Shown here piece by piece: positions 18,849-27,059 of a DNA stretch of 38,839 nucleotides (position 1 is the first letter of the stretch; each line of letters begins with the position of its first letter). The DNA is taken from the NCBI GenBank assembly GCA_964415045.1, contig CAYPZL010000028.1, forward strand, positions 1 to 38,839, given 5' to 3'. Origin of the DNA: CAYPZL01 sp964415045. Its GTDB lineage: Bacteria; Planctomycetota; Phycisphaerae; Sedimentisphaerales; Anaerobacaceae. A model generated the notes under the pieces. It was not told where the DNA came from, ran no database searches, and saw only the letters and a program-made list of their open reading frames with translations. Position numbers and translations under genes: made by a program.

Positions 18849-19451
18849 TTGGGCGAGGGTCGCGTGGAAGAGGGCCTGAAAAAACTGCTCTGTGTCTTTC
18901 AGATGGGAAATCACTTTCGTGCCCAGGTGCATCCGTCCGATTACCATGCGGCAGGGGCGGTGACGTCGGCGGGCCTGAAGCGATTCGCTGCGCTCGTCGT
19001 TAACGAGGACGTGCCCCCGGACTGGCTGGCCAGATTCGAAGCGGCTCTGCCGGCGATCCAGAATACGTGGGAAGAGCAATCGCAGTTGTTATATAAGGTC
19101 GAGAGGCTCTACATCGAGAGCACGAATCGCGGTCCTCTCGCACGAGTGTCGCACGCCCTCGACCGGACGCGTCGGAAATACGTGAAGCTCAGCTACTTCG
19201 CTCTTCTGGCGGAATCCCGGGCCGTACGCATCATTCTGGAGTTGCGGCGTCACAAAGACGCAACCGGCGCCTGGCCCGCCAATCTTGCGGAAATCGAGAA
19301 TCGCGTTGCTCCGGAGGCCCCGCTAAGGAAGCGCGGCAAAAGTTGCCCCGGCGATCTCGAAGGCCCAGGCGTGCCGGCTCCGGACAAAGAGAGACGTAAA
19401 GCCCTGCGTGGCAGACCCGTCTACCGCGGCTGTGTGGGATTGGTGTTGTAA
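18849..19451 (+). CDS. Hypothetical protein, possibly a decayed gene
   Basis: 200 residues from TTG 18849; ATG 18903 is an alternative start. Residues about 55-155 are helical and look like real protein, with the segment ILELRRHKDATGAWPANLAEI, a pattern I associate with the C-terminal part of uncharacterised Planctomycete proteins (a sizing helix followed by G-x-W-P). After about residue 155 the sequence turns basic and Pro/Gly-rich (LRKRGKSCPGDLEG...), then PVYR appears near the end, suggesting loss of frame or an insertion before a conserved PLVYR-like motif. The end overlaps the convergent lipoprotein gene by 31 bases. Either a short real gene or a remnant; I cannot assign a function. Confidence 0.4.
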   Translation: MGEGRVEEGLKKLLCVFQMGNHFRAQVHPSDYHAAGAVTSAGLKRFAALVVNEDVPPDWLARFEAALPAIQNTWEEQSQLLYKVERLYIESTNRGPLARVSHALDRTRRKYVKLSYFALLAESRAVRIILELRRHKDATGAWPANLAEIENRVAPEAPLRKRGKSCPGDLEGPGVPAPDKERRKALRGRPVYRGCVGLVL

Positions 19452-19972
19452 TAGCCCCTGGGCACGCCGCCCAGGACGTCGGCCTTGAGCGCCTCGACGG
19501 CGGCCCGCGCGTGGGCGTCGAAGCTCTTGTACGTATCGGTCAGGACCGAACCGACGATGGCTCCGGTTTCGCTATCGACGATGCGGACGCGCAGCTTCGT
19601 CTGGCGGCGTTCTTCATCGACGGAGTACTCGCACATGATGAGCGCCTCGACGCCCAGGACCTCCTGGAGCTTGGCCCGCGTCCGGTCGTTGAGCCGCCCT
19701 TTCAACAGGTCCTGCTCGCCGAGGATGGCCGCGAGCCGGTTCCGCTCGACGAAGGTAATGAGCCTTCCGGAGAACGTCTTGACGTAGGCGGCCATGAAGA
19801 TCTGCTCCTGCTCCGGATCGAGACCCAGCACGGCGTGACGTTCATACGTGTAGAGCTCGGGCTTGGTAAAGAGCGCCCGCGTCCGGTAGCTCTCCTCACA
19901 CCCCGAAAGCAAAACGAACGACATCCACAGCAATACCGGCAAAGTTGCACGAACGGCGGTCCTTCGCATCAT
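19421..19972 (-). CDS. CsgG/FlgO-like lipoprotein
   Basis: 183 residues from ATG 19972 (a second ATG follows at 19969), with AAGGGGAAAG just upstream. A longer frame to 20074 has no signal sequence at its start. The N-terminus is a lipoprotein signal ending LLSGC, so Cys25 is likely lipidated. The core (about 50-170) has the CsgG/FlgO/LpoB-type pattern: FSGRLITFVERNRLAAILGEQ, then LGVEALIMCEYSV, then RVRIVDSETGAIVGSV. Such proteins are outer-membrane-linked assembly or activator factors. No curli, flagellar or penicillin-binding gene lies nearby, so the partner is unknown. Confidence 0.75.
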   Translation of the reverse strand: MMRRTAVRATLPVLLWMSFVLLSGCEESYRTRALFTKPELYTYERHAVLGLDPEQEQIFMAAYVKTFSGRLITFVERNRLAAILGEQDLLKGRLNDRTRAKLQEVLGVEALIMCEYSVDEERRQTKLRVRIVDSETGAIVGSVLTDTYKSFDAHARAAVEALKADVLGGVPRGYYNTNPTQPR

Positions 19973-20142
19973 CGTCTTTCCCCTTGACTTGCTCCTGCGC
20001 AAACACACCAGAGTCATCGGCATCGGCGCCGACGCGTCACCGCCGCTTATCTTACCTCCGTTTGCCGCCGGCACAAGGTTCTATCCGCCATGTGAGCGCG
20101 GAGGCCTCCGCGAATGTCTTGCGGCCCCTCGGGTGGCAGCGT

Positions 20143-20159
20143 CAAGTCCCAAGGACTTG
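20143..20159. repeat. Perfect palindrome CAAGTCC-CAA-GGACTTG
   Basis: Seven-base arms around a three-base loop, in the gap between the zinc-ribbon gene (ends 20185, minus) and the lipoprotein gene start. It is 26 bases past the zinc-ribbon stop codon, so it could act as a hairpin terminator for that operon, but no T-run follows. Confidence 0.5.
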
Positions 20160-20184
20160 GCGATGGGGCCGGGGAAGGTCGCGT

Positions 20185-20583
20185 TCAGGTGGTTCCTTCG
20201 TGGGGCGCGTCGTGCTCGTGTCCACAGCCTTTGCAGCGGAGGATCGTGACTTTCTCCAGAGCGGGTTTGCGGCAGTCGGGGCACAGGTGCTCGCTTTCCC
20301 AGGCGCAATACTCGCTCCAGGCGCGGTCGGCGTGCGGACCCACCTCGAATGCGCCCTCGCCATGCTCCTCCTCGGGATAGATGGCCTTCACGATGGACCG
20401 GTGCGAACCGACGCGCTTCGGGTATTCCTGCAACGTCATGAGAATGGTGTGCAGCTCGTGGTCGGAGTCGATGCCGCAATCGCTCTTGACCTCGGCAAAC
20501 CAGAAGCACACCTTCGAGGCGAGGTGCCCCGCGATCCACTCGAAGACCGCTCGGGCCTGGGGCGACAGCGGCTCGTATGCCAT
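20185..20583 (-). CDS. Small zinc-ribbon protein
   Basis: 132 residues. The first 75 residues are mainly helical (LSPQARAVFEWIAGHLASKV) and may form a winged-helix-like unit. The C-terminus carries two CxxC pairs, Cys101/Cys104 (CPDC) and Cys117/Cys120 (CKGC), a classic zinc ribbon or rubredoxin-like knuckle, followed by His-rich residues. A GCGGGGA ribosome site lies before the ATG. It is 31 bases downstream of the small membrane protein gene and likely co-transcribed. I do not recognise the family; a nucleic-acid or metal-binding role is inference. Confidence 0.75.
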   Translation of the reverse strand: MAYEPLSPQARAVFEWIAGHLASKVCFWFAEVKSDCGIDSDHELHTILMTLQEYPKRVGSHRSIVKAIYPEEEHGEGAFEVGPHADRAWSEYCAWESEHLCPDCRKPALEKVTILRCKGCGHEHDAPHEGTT

Positions 20584-20614
20584 GGCTCATCCCCGCTCTT
20601 TCACGGAACGGCTC

Positions 20615-20815
20615 TCAATGATGTCCGTGCAGCTTCGGTCCCCGGCGCCGGCCGTGAAGGTCGCGGAAGTAGTGCCTGGCCCGCCGCCACGCGGCGAAGT
20701 GGTTGCCGGCCGCGCGCAGACCCGCCATGACGGCCAGGGTGGCGAGAAGCACGAGAACGGGCCAGAGATGATCAGGAGCCAGCGCCTGGGCTGCGATGTT
20801 TGCGGCTGTATTCAT
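20615..20815 (-). CDS. Small single-span membrane protein
   Basis: 66 residues with AAGAGG upstream of the ATG. One transmembrane helix is clear at about 18-38 (LWPVLVLLATLAVMAG), followed by a basic tail (RRARHYFRDLHGRRRG) ending HGHH. The tail should face the cytoplasm by the positive-inside rule. It is the first gene of a two-gene unit with the zinc-ribbon gene. Function unknown. Confidence 0.6.
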   Translation of the reverse strand: MNTAANIAAQALAPDHLWPVLVLLATLAVMAGLRAAGNHFAAWRRARHYFRDLHGRRRGPKLHGHH

Positions 20816-20832
20816 AATCGCGCGCCTCTTAT

Positions 20833-20852
20833 GATGGGCTCAAGCCCATCCT
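20833..20852 (+). repeat. Short palindromic repeat, ATGGGCT family, copy 2
   Basis: GATGGGCT-CA-AGCCCATC (20833-20850) is a perfect hairpin, followed by CT. It matches the element at 8877-8895 at 17 of 19 bases. It lies in the divergent gap between the small membrane protein and the FG-GAP gene. Confidence 0.6.
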
Positions 20853-20951
20853 GGGTATTATCGTAGACCCACCGGCCCGCACAATCAAGCAGAATTCCCG
20901 TTGCGCCCGGTTTATTCCCGGATACCGCCGCCGGGTGCCTGGAACTGGCGC

Positions 20952-20980
20952 TTTCGGTTTGCCGCACCGGCGGCTATAAT
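20952..20980 (+). promoter_or_regulatory. Promoter of the FG-GAP propeller gene
   Basis: A perfect -10 box TATAAT at 20975-20980 with a weak -35 (TTTCGG, 20952-20957) at 17 bases spacing, about 40 bases upstream of the ATG at 21020. Confidence 0.45.
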
Positions 20981-21019
20981 CGTCGTGACAGAAACCGCAC
21001 TTGTTTCAAGGAAAGACAG

Positions 21020-22384
21020 ATGAACGCAAGCACACCTATCGTCGGAACAGTCGTGCTGGTATTGTCAGCGTGCGTTGCCGCACCGGGGTACCCGCGAAAT
21101 CCGTTCGTCATCGGGCTCGATCTACCGGCGCCGGAGGACTCGGCGGGCGGGATCATCGTGGCCGACCTCGACGCCGACGGCGCCATGGACTACCTGGTAA
21201 CCGTGCCAGGGCACGTGGCGGCCTACGCCAACGACGGCGCGAAGCTGTGGGTGCTCAAGACCGACGTGGTCGTGGGCGGATCGAGCGAGAGCCAGGGCCT
21301 TCCGGGCCACCACGGTCCCGGGGTGGCCGCCGGCGACGTGGACGGCGACGGACGCTGCGAGGTGCTCTTTCTGACGAAGGACTCCACGCTGCACGTCGTG
21401 GACGGCAAAACCGGGCGCCCGAAGGCAAAGGCAAAGCCGCCCTGCCCCGAGCAGGCTCAGCGCTGGGAGGTGGCGATGATCGCCGACTTCCGCGGCGCCG
21501 GCGCCGACCGCGACGTGCTGCTCCAAGCGACGAACAAAAAGGGATATCGAACGGGGAAATTTCTGGCCGCCTATTCGCTGGCCGGCCTTCTGCGCGGCGA
21601 GGAGCCCCTGTGGCGAACGGACCGATTCGTAAGCTGCGCGCACAATGCCGCCCGCCTGGCCGACATCAACGGCGACGGACGCGATGAGGTGCTCGGCGCG
21701 ACGATCTTCTCGGCAACCGGCAAGCTGCTGGCCCGGGCCATTCCCGACCGCTACCACATGGACAGCGTGTTCGTGGCGGACGCCCGGCCCGAGAAGCCGG
21801 GGCTGGAGGTGGTCCTCCTGGAAGAGGGCAGCAATCAGGTCCAGCTTCTCGGCTGCGACGGCCCGATCTGGAGGTCGCATTTTAAGAAACAGGAGCCGCA
21901 GAACGCCGCGGTGGGGCGGTTCCGCAAGGGCAGCGACGAGATCTTCATCTGGTGCCGCTCGCGGTACAACGAACATCAGAAACCGTTCGTCTTCGATTCG
22001 TCCGGCAAGAAGGTGTTCGATTACCGCATGGACGACGTCGCGCCCGAGGGCTGGACGGCCAGCGGCGTCGAGGTGATTCACACCATCGACTGGACGGGCG
22101 AGCCCCAGCAGTTGGCCTGCGCCAAGGAACGGCACGAAAGCGGCGACGTCTGTCTGTTCGAGCCTCTTACCGGAAAATTCGTGAAACGCATCGAGGAGAA
22201 GGCGCACCGGCTGTACGTCGCGGACGTCACGGGCGACTGGCGCGAGGAGATCGTCGTCCTCAACGGCAGCGAGCTGCACGTGTATCAGAACCGCAAACCC
22301 AATCCGAGGCCACAGCATGAGCGGCTCTGGAGCGACCGCAACTACCGTCGCCTGAAGCAGTGCCACAATTACTATTCGCCCTGA
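21020..22384 (+). CDS. Secreted FG-GAP/VCBS beta-propeller protein
   Basis: 454 residues, AAGGA ribosome site at 21009 or so. A signal peptide spans about residues 1-22. Calcium-loop repeats typical of FG-GAP blades recur: DLDADGAMDY, DVDGDGRCEV and DINGDGRDEV, then less regular blades to the end (VADVTGDWREEIVVLNG). No catalytic domain is attached, so the protein is a stand-alone propeller. Planctomycete relatives are often near sulfatases and lyases; here it lies upstream of a deacylase remnant and convergent to a sulfatase operon. A polysaccharide-lyase-like propeller (the rhamnogalacturonan-lyase type has similar FG-GAP loops) is an alternative I cannot confirm. Confidence 0.8.
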   Translation: MNASTPIVGTVVLVLSACVAAPGYPRNPFVIGLDLPAPEDSAGGIIVADLDADGAMDYLVTVPGHVAAYANDGAKLWVLKTDVVVGGSSESQGLPGHHGPGVAAGDVDGDGRCEVLFLTKDSTLHVVDGKTGRPKAKAKPPCPEQAQRWEVAMIADFRGAGADRDVLLQATNKKGYRTGKFLAAYSLAGLLRGEEPLWRTDRFVSCAHNAARLADINGDGRDEVLGATIFSATGKLLARAIPDRYHMDSVFVADARPEKPGLEVVLLEEGSNQVQLLGCDGPIWRSHFKKQEPQNAAVGRFRKGSDEIFIWCRSRYNEHQKPFVFDSSGKKVFDYRMDDVAPEGWTASGVEVIHTIDWTGEPQQLACAKERHESGDVCLFEPLTGKFVKRIEEKAHRLYVADVTGDWREEIVVLNGSELHVYQNRKPNPRPQHERLWSDRNYRRLKQCHNYYSP

Positions 22385-22464
22385 CGGTGCGACGGGCGAG
22401 GACGACTCTGTCCGTTTTGGACCGCGTCCCTGCATCGCGGCCGAATATAGAAGGAGGATGTGAC

Positions 22465-23385
22465 ATGCGACGAATCGTTCTGCTTGTCTGCATCGTAGCG
22501 CTGATCGCGGGTGCGCCGGTCGTTTGCCGTTCGGAGACGTACGATGTACTGATACGCTCGGGCCGGATATACGACGGTTCCGGCGGTCCGGCCTATACAG
22601 CGGACGTCGGGATCAAGGACGACCGCATCGCAGCCGTCGGACAGCTCTCGGGCGACGCGGATCGGGTGGTCGACGCGCGGGGTCTGGCGGTAGCGCCAGG
22701 CTTTATCAACATGCTGAGCTGGGCCAACGACTGCCTCCTCGAAGACGGGCGGTCGCAGAGCGGCCTGCTAAGGTTCAGAAGCGACAGGCTCAAACATCTT
22801 ACCGGCAAGACCCTGGCAGAAGTCGCCCACATGAGGGGGAAGACGGCGGCTGAGACCGCCATCGACCTCGTCGTCGAGGACGACAGCCGTGTGGGCGCGG
22901 TCTATTTCCTCATGTCGGAAGAGAACGTGAAAAAGCAGATTGCGCTTCCCTGGGTCAGCTTTTGTTCGGATACGGGGTCTCTTGCCCCCGAGGGGGTCTT
23001 CCTGCAATCGAATCCACACCCGCGCGCCTACGGGAACTTCGCCCGGCTCCTGGGCAGGTACGTGCGCCGGGAAAAGGTCGTCGCGCTGGAGGAAGCGATC
23101 CGGCGCTTGACGTCGCTGCCCGCGGAGAATCTCAAGCTTGATCGGCGCGGCCGGCTCGCGAAAGGACATTACGCCGACGTCGTCGTCTTCGACCCGGCCA
23201 CCATCGCCGACCACGCGACGTACGAGAAGCCGCATCAGTACGCCACCGGAATGATCCACGTCTTCGTAAACGGGACCCAGGTGCTCAAGAACGGCGCGCA
23301 CACCGGCGCCGCACCGGGGCGCGTCGTGCGCGGCCCCGGCTGGAAAGGAAGAGCCCGCAAAAGCAAGACCGTGGACAGCCGGTAA
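22465..23385 (+). CDS. N-acyl-D-amino-acid deacylase homologue with large internal deletion
   Basis: 307 residues, AGGAGG at 22452-22457, signal peptide about 1-22. Residues 25-98 match the N-terminal part of D-aminoacylase-type amidohydrolases (LIRSGRIYDGSGGPAYTA, VAPGFINMLSW). From about 100 the sequence jumps to the family's C-terminal half (LKHLTGKTLAEVAHMRGK, LPWVSFCSDTGSLAPEG, SNPHPRAYGNFARLLG, HQYATGMIHVFVNG). Full-length members are about 500-570 residues, so around 200-250 residues are missing in frame at about 22755-22770. The missing part holds most of the barrel and the metal-binding Cys and His residues; only the late Asp169 (SD) is kept. Activity is therefore doubtful. The frame is intact, so it could be a recent deletion, a repurposed fold, or an assembly error. 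Confidence 0.85.
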   Translation: MRRIVLLVCIVALIAGAPVVCRSETYDVLIRSGRIYDGSGGPAYTADVGIKDDRIAAVGQLSGDADRVVDARGLAVAPGFINMLSWANDCLLEDGRSQSGLLRFRSDRLKHLTGKTLAEVAHMRGKTAAETAIDLVVEDDSRVGAVYFLMSEENVKKQIALPWVSFCSDTGSLAPEGVFLQSNPHPRAYGNFARLLGRYVRREKVVALEEAIRRLTSLPAENLKLDRRGRLAKGHYADVVVFDPATIADHATYEKPHQYATGMIHVFVNGTQVLKNGAHTGAAPGRVVRGPGWKGRARKSKTVDSR

Positions 23386-23420
23386 ACAAGCGCTCTACCG
23401 CCGGGGCAACTACCGCTTGT
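23386..23420. terminator. Possible bidirectional terminator
   Basis: Perfect 7-base arms ACAAGCG (23386-23392) and CGCTTGT (23414-23420) start right at the deacylase stop and cover the stop codon of the convergent esterase gene. The loop is long (21 bases) and there is no T-run, so this is a weak call. Confidence 0.3.
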
Positions 23421-25134
23421 CAAGGCGCTGGGCGAAGAGCCAGTCCCAGACGTTCGCCGTCTTGTCACACCTGTCGCTGCTATAGTGGGTGACGTAGCCT
23501 TTCTCCGGCTCGTCGCCTTCGTAGGAGAAAGCATATTGCGAGGCGTTGTGTTTGACGCCCTTAAGCTCGGTGTACTTGAGGTTTCCGCCCACCTCCTTCA
23601 TACGCCCAAAGATCTCCCGCGAAAAGTCCGTCGGCACGACCGGGTCGCTTCCGCCGTGAAAGGCCCAGATCGGCACGTTCTTGAACCTCGCGGGGTCCTT
23701 CCAGGGCGGCAGACCGCCGGCGCTGGGGATGGCCGCGGCGAATCGATCCGGTGCGGCCCAGACGGCGTTCCAGGAGCCGACGCCGCCCATCGAATGTCCG
23801 AGGACATAAACCCGATTCGCATCCACGCTGAACTCTTCGGCAAGATGGTCGATCAACGCAAACGCCTTGCTGAGAGGTCCGTCGGACACCGGGCCCGTCG
23901 GATAATCCCGCGCTTCGAGCCGCGCTTGCCATGCTTTGGAGTACGTCTTCTTCAACGCCTCGGTCAGTTCCGGGATCGTCTCGCCCGTGACCGACCAGCT
24001 CCCGGCCGCCTGCGGCGTGACCACGATACAGGGATACTTCGCGCGCCAGGCCGCATCGACGAACGTCGCGCTCCAGTGGCGCAGATTGCTCTCGTTGTCA
24101 TCGCCCACGCCCGCCCTTCCGTGGAGATTCAATATGAGAGGGTACTTCCTGGTGGACTCGAAATTGGCGGGCAGCAGCAGCAGGCGGTACGGCATGCCGT
24201 CGAACACGCGCGCCTCGTACGCGTCGACGACCTCCGGCGGCACGCCCGCGCCCTTGTTCAGCGTTCGGCGCCTCGCTTGCCGTCCCCTGTTTTGTCGTGG
24301 CGAGCGTTTTTGCGAGAACAGCCACTTCAAGAAGTCCGGTTCCGGATCACAGCGATCGCTGCTGAGCTGCGTGCTGCCGTTGTCACCGCCGGTGATCATT
24401 TTTTCAGCAACGCCGTGTCCGTCACCGGCCCAGGTCGTGAGCTTCATGTTCCCTCTCAGCTTTTGCATCTCGGCGAAGACCTTGCGATCGCGCTCGATGG
24501 GACAGACCTTATCATTGTCCCCATGAAACGCCCATATCGGAACGTCCTTTATCACCGCGGGATCGATAAACTCTTCGGTCCGCCGCAGGCCGCTCCCGGC
24601 CGAAGGCGCCGCCGCCGCGAAATAGCCGGGATCGATTTGTATGAGGATATACGTCCCGTGGCCTCCCATGGAATGGCCGAGGATATAGATCCTGTCCCTA
24701 TCGACGCACGGCAGTGCCGCAACGACGTCTTTGATCTTCTTGAGGTGCGCGGCATCCCACAAACGGTTGGCCTGGGGGGCGAGCACATAGCAGGGGTAAT
24801 CGCAACGCCGCCGCTCATCGGCGAGAAGCTTGTTCCAGCCGCGCAGTTGCCTGCGGTTGTCCGTCCCCTTGCCGCCGGCGCCGTGCAACGAAACAATCAC
24901 CGGATAGAGCTTGTTTGAATCGAAATGGATCGGCTTCATGAGACGGTACGGCATTTCGCCATCGGCGTGAGGTTCATAGAGCTCGACCCAGCCTTGCGAA
25001 ACCCCTGGGCTTGGCACTTGCCCACCCCGGCGTCGCGCGCCCGCGTCCGGGGTAGTAACGAGCAGGCAAAGCAACGCCGTAACGACTGCACCCCCTAAGA
25101 CCACACATCGCTTCAACTCCAGTGAATGGTTCAT
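23410..25134 (-). CDS. Secreted tandem alpha/beta hydrolase (two esterase domains fused)
   Basis: 574 residues with a signal peptide (about 10-32) and an AGGGG site upstream. Two homologous alpha/beta-hydrolase domains follow, at about 50-275 and 300-570. Each has an LHG oxyanion segment (83-85 and 337-339), a GHSMGG nucleophile elbow (Ser155 and Ser448), an AFHG-x-x-D acid (Asp208 and Asp497) and a late His (His240 and His529). Both triads look complete. The closest styles are the PHB-depolymerase/LpqC and prolyl-oligopeptidase-like secreted esterases, often acetyl- or feruloyl-esterases of glycans; substrate unknown. An Arg-rich linker (about 277-292) joins the domains. It follows the sulfatase gene by 37 bases in one operon, which suggests that the pair strips ester groups from one polymer. 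Confidence 0.85.
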   Translation of the reverse strand: MNHSLELKRCVVLGGAVVTALLCLLVTTPDAGARRRGGQVPSPGVSQGWVELYEPHADGEMPYRLMKPIHFDSNKLYPVIVSLHGAGGKGTDNRRQLRGWNKLLADERRRCDYPCYVLAPQANRLWDAAHLKKIKDVVAALPCVDRDRIYILGHSMGGHGTYILIQIDPGYFAAAAPSAGSGLRRTEEFIDPAVIKDVPIWAFHGDNDKVCPIERDRKVFAEMQKLRGNMKLTTWAGDGHGVAEKMITGGDNGSTQLSSDRCDPEPDFLKWLFSQKRSPRQNRGRQARRRTLNKGAGVPPEVVDAYEARVFDGMPYRLLLLPANFESTRKYPLILNLHGRAGVGDDNESNLRHWSATFVDAAWRAKYPCIVVTPQAAGSWSVTGETIPELTEALKKTYSKAWQARLEARDYPTGPVSDGPLSKAFALIDHLAEEFSVDANRVYVLGHSMGGVGSWNAVWAAPDRFAAAIPSAGGLPPWKDPARFKNVPIWAFHGGSDPVVPTDFSREIFGRMKEVGGNLKYTELKGVKHNASQYAFSYEGDEPEKGYVTHYSSDRCDKTANVWDWLFAQRLDKR

Positions 25135-25171
25135 TCTCCGCCCCTTTCTTCATCAGACCTTCGAATCGATA

Positions 25172-26551
25172 TCAGCGGTCCCCGGCGGCATACTTCTTCA
25201 GTAGAGCCTGGAGCTGCGCGACCCGCTGTGGCTGCTCACGGGCCAGGTCTTTGGTCTCGTACGGATCGGAGGCGAGGTGGTAGAGCTCGACGTCGTCTCC
25301 CTTGTTGGCGGCGATGAGCTTCCAGTCGCCTCGGCGCACGGCGGAGAAATTCGGGGCCTTCCAATAGAGGGATCGGGGTGCCGAAGCGGCCTCTGGGTCG
25401 CGGATGGCGGGCCAGACATTGCGCCCGTCCCACTTCAGGTCTGTTTCGCCGGAGTAGCCGGCCAGGGTGCAGAGCGTCGGCATCCAGTCCACGATGTGGA
25501 CCGGGGCGTTGCATTGGCCGGGCTGCAGAACGCCCGGCCAGCAAACCAGCGCCGGGACGCGAATCCCGCCTTCATAGACGTCGCCCTTCCAACCGCGCAG
25601 GGGCCGATTGTCCCCGAGCACGGTGTGCGGCTTGTCGGCGTACCGGCCCTTGTACTGCTCGGTGCTGTGCCAGCTCTTCTGGCCTCCGTTGTCGCTGACG
25701 AACACGACCAGCGTGTCCCGGCGCAGTCCCTGCTCGTCGAGCGCCTCGACGATCCGGCCTATGCCGTGGTCCATGTGCGTAATACTGGCCGCCAGCCACC
25801 GCCGCGACGGCTCCTTGATTCGCTCTTTATATCTCGCGGTCCACTGATCCGGCTCGTCGAGCGGGAAGTGCGGGACGCTGTATGCAACGTACAGGAAGAA
25901 AGGCTTGTCGTGTTCTGATTCGATGACGCGGACGGCTTCGTCCGTGATCAGGTCGGTCGCATGACCTTCTTCCTCGACGTACTCGTCGTTGCGGTGCCAG
26001 GACCGCACGCCCGTTTTGTAATGATGCGTGTACGGGTCGATCTGCCCGTGGAAATATCCGTAGGACGAATCGAATCCATACTTGAGCGGCGTCCACTCGG
26101 GCGGCGAGCCCATGTGCCATTTGCCGCTGATGCTCGTGCGATATCCGCTGCGGCGCAGGGCCTCGGCCACCGTCACCGTATCATCGTCGAATATTTTTCC
26201 GTAGGCCGGTGAGGTCACGCCGTATCGACTCGGATAGCGTCCCGTCAGCAGGCCGACGCGTGTCGGCGTACACGTCGGCATGACGTAGTGCTGACCGAAG
26301 CGCACCCCTTCCTTCGCCAGGCGGTCGATGTTCGGCGTCTCGATCTGTGAGCCGTGATAACCGACGTCGGCCCAACCCATGTCGTCGGCGATGATAAAGA
26401 CGATGTTCGGCCTGTTCCTTTTCCCGTCGCTGCGCCGTGCCTGCCGGCCCCGGCACGCACCCGGACCGACCGCAGCGCCCAGCGCCCCCGCCAGCGACAA
26501 CTGCATGAAAGCTCGGCGCGTCACCTCTCTTCGTTCGCTTGTGATTCTCAT
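25172..26551 (-). CDS. Secreted type I sulfatase (arylsulfatase family)
   Basis: 459 residues, AAGGAGA about 12 bases before the ATG. The N-terminus has a Tat-like signal (TRRAFMQLSLAGALGAA). The alkaline-phosphatase-superfamily fold starts at NIVFIIADDMGW (Asp56 and Asp57 as calcium ligands). The formylglycine motif is C94-T-P-T-R98, the Cys type, so it needs a formylglycine-generating enzyme encoded elsewhere. Other landmarks are GKWHMG, HMDHGIGRI and VFVSDNGG. This fits family S1 arylsulfatase A/B-like enzymes acting on sulfated glycans; the exact subfamily is not clear. First gene of an operon with the tandem esterase. Confidence 0.95.
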   Translation of the reverse strand: MRITSERREVTRRAFMQLSLAGALGAAVGPGACRGRQARRSDGKRNRPNIVFIIADDMGWADVGYHGSQIETPNIDRLAKEGVRFGQHYVMPTCTPTRVGLLTGRYPSRYGVTSPAYGKIFDDDTVTVAEALRRSGYRTSISGKWHMGSPPEWTPLKYGFDSSYGYFHGQIDPYTHHYKTGVRSWHRNDEYVEEEGHATDLITDEAVRVIESEHDKPFFLYVAYSVPHFPLDEPDQWTARYKERIKEPSRRWLAASITHMDHGIGRIVEALDEQGLRRDTLVVFVSDNGGQKSWHSTEQYKGRYADKPHTVLGDNRPLRGWKGDVYEGGIRVPALVCWPGVLQPGQCNAPVHIVDWMPTLCTLAGYSGETDLKWDGRNVWPAIRDPEAASAPRSLYWKAPNFSAVRRGDWKLIAANKGDDVELYHLASDPYETKDLAREQPQRVAQLQALLKKYAAGDR

Positions 26552-27059
26552 GGTTGCTGCGTCTCCTTTCCCGCAGGGCCCGGCCCACTGCCTACGCCCT
26601 CATGGCTTCGGCCGGATGAAGGTGCCAAAAGAAACGCGGAGTCGCCCTCCTCCAGAACAACCCCGCGCTGTAACCAGCAAAACCGGCATTGGAGAATGCT
26701 TCCCCACCCGGTTTGGCATTCCACAAAATAGGGCGGCCGCTCCTCCTCCGTTGTACGGCCAAGTTTTGCAAATCTAGGACGCGCCGCCCTACCTGCTGCC
26801 AGGAAAAAGGAAGATGAAAAAGAGCCGCCTTCATCTGCCGGGCTCTGCAATCAGCCTGCCGACGAGCTGCCGCTCGCCACAGCTCAGCCCTGTGTACGTA
26901 TTTTACCCAAACCCCACACGCCGGCAACAATAAAATCCGCATATTACCAGAAATCCCTGGAATAATACTCGCGAGTCCAATCATAAGCCCAGAATTCGCC
27001 AATACTCCCAAAAACCCTCACCGGCGTCAACCGGTTCAACGGATGATTCGAGCCTTCAT
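26552..27059. other. 508-bp gap without a supported gene
   Basis: Between the sulfatase start and the end of the LtaS-like gene. The only longer frame (26592-27011, minus) has no family resemblance and no convincing ribosome site. No strong promoter, hairpin or repeat family of this window is seen. It must contain the sulfatase operon promoter. Confidence 0.5.

Noticed and set aside
26592..27011. 139-residue minus-strand frame in the gap before the LtaS-like gene
   Set aside because: No homology that I recognise, no ribosome site, composition of random high-GC DNA.
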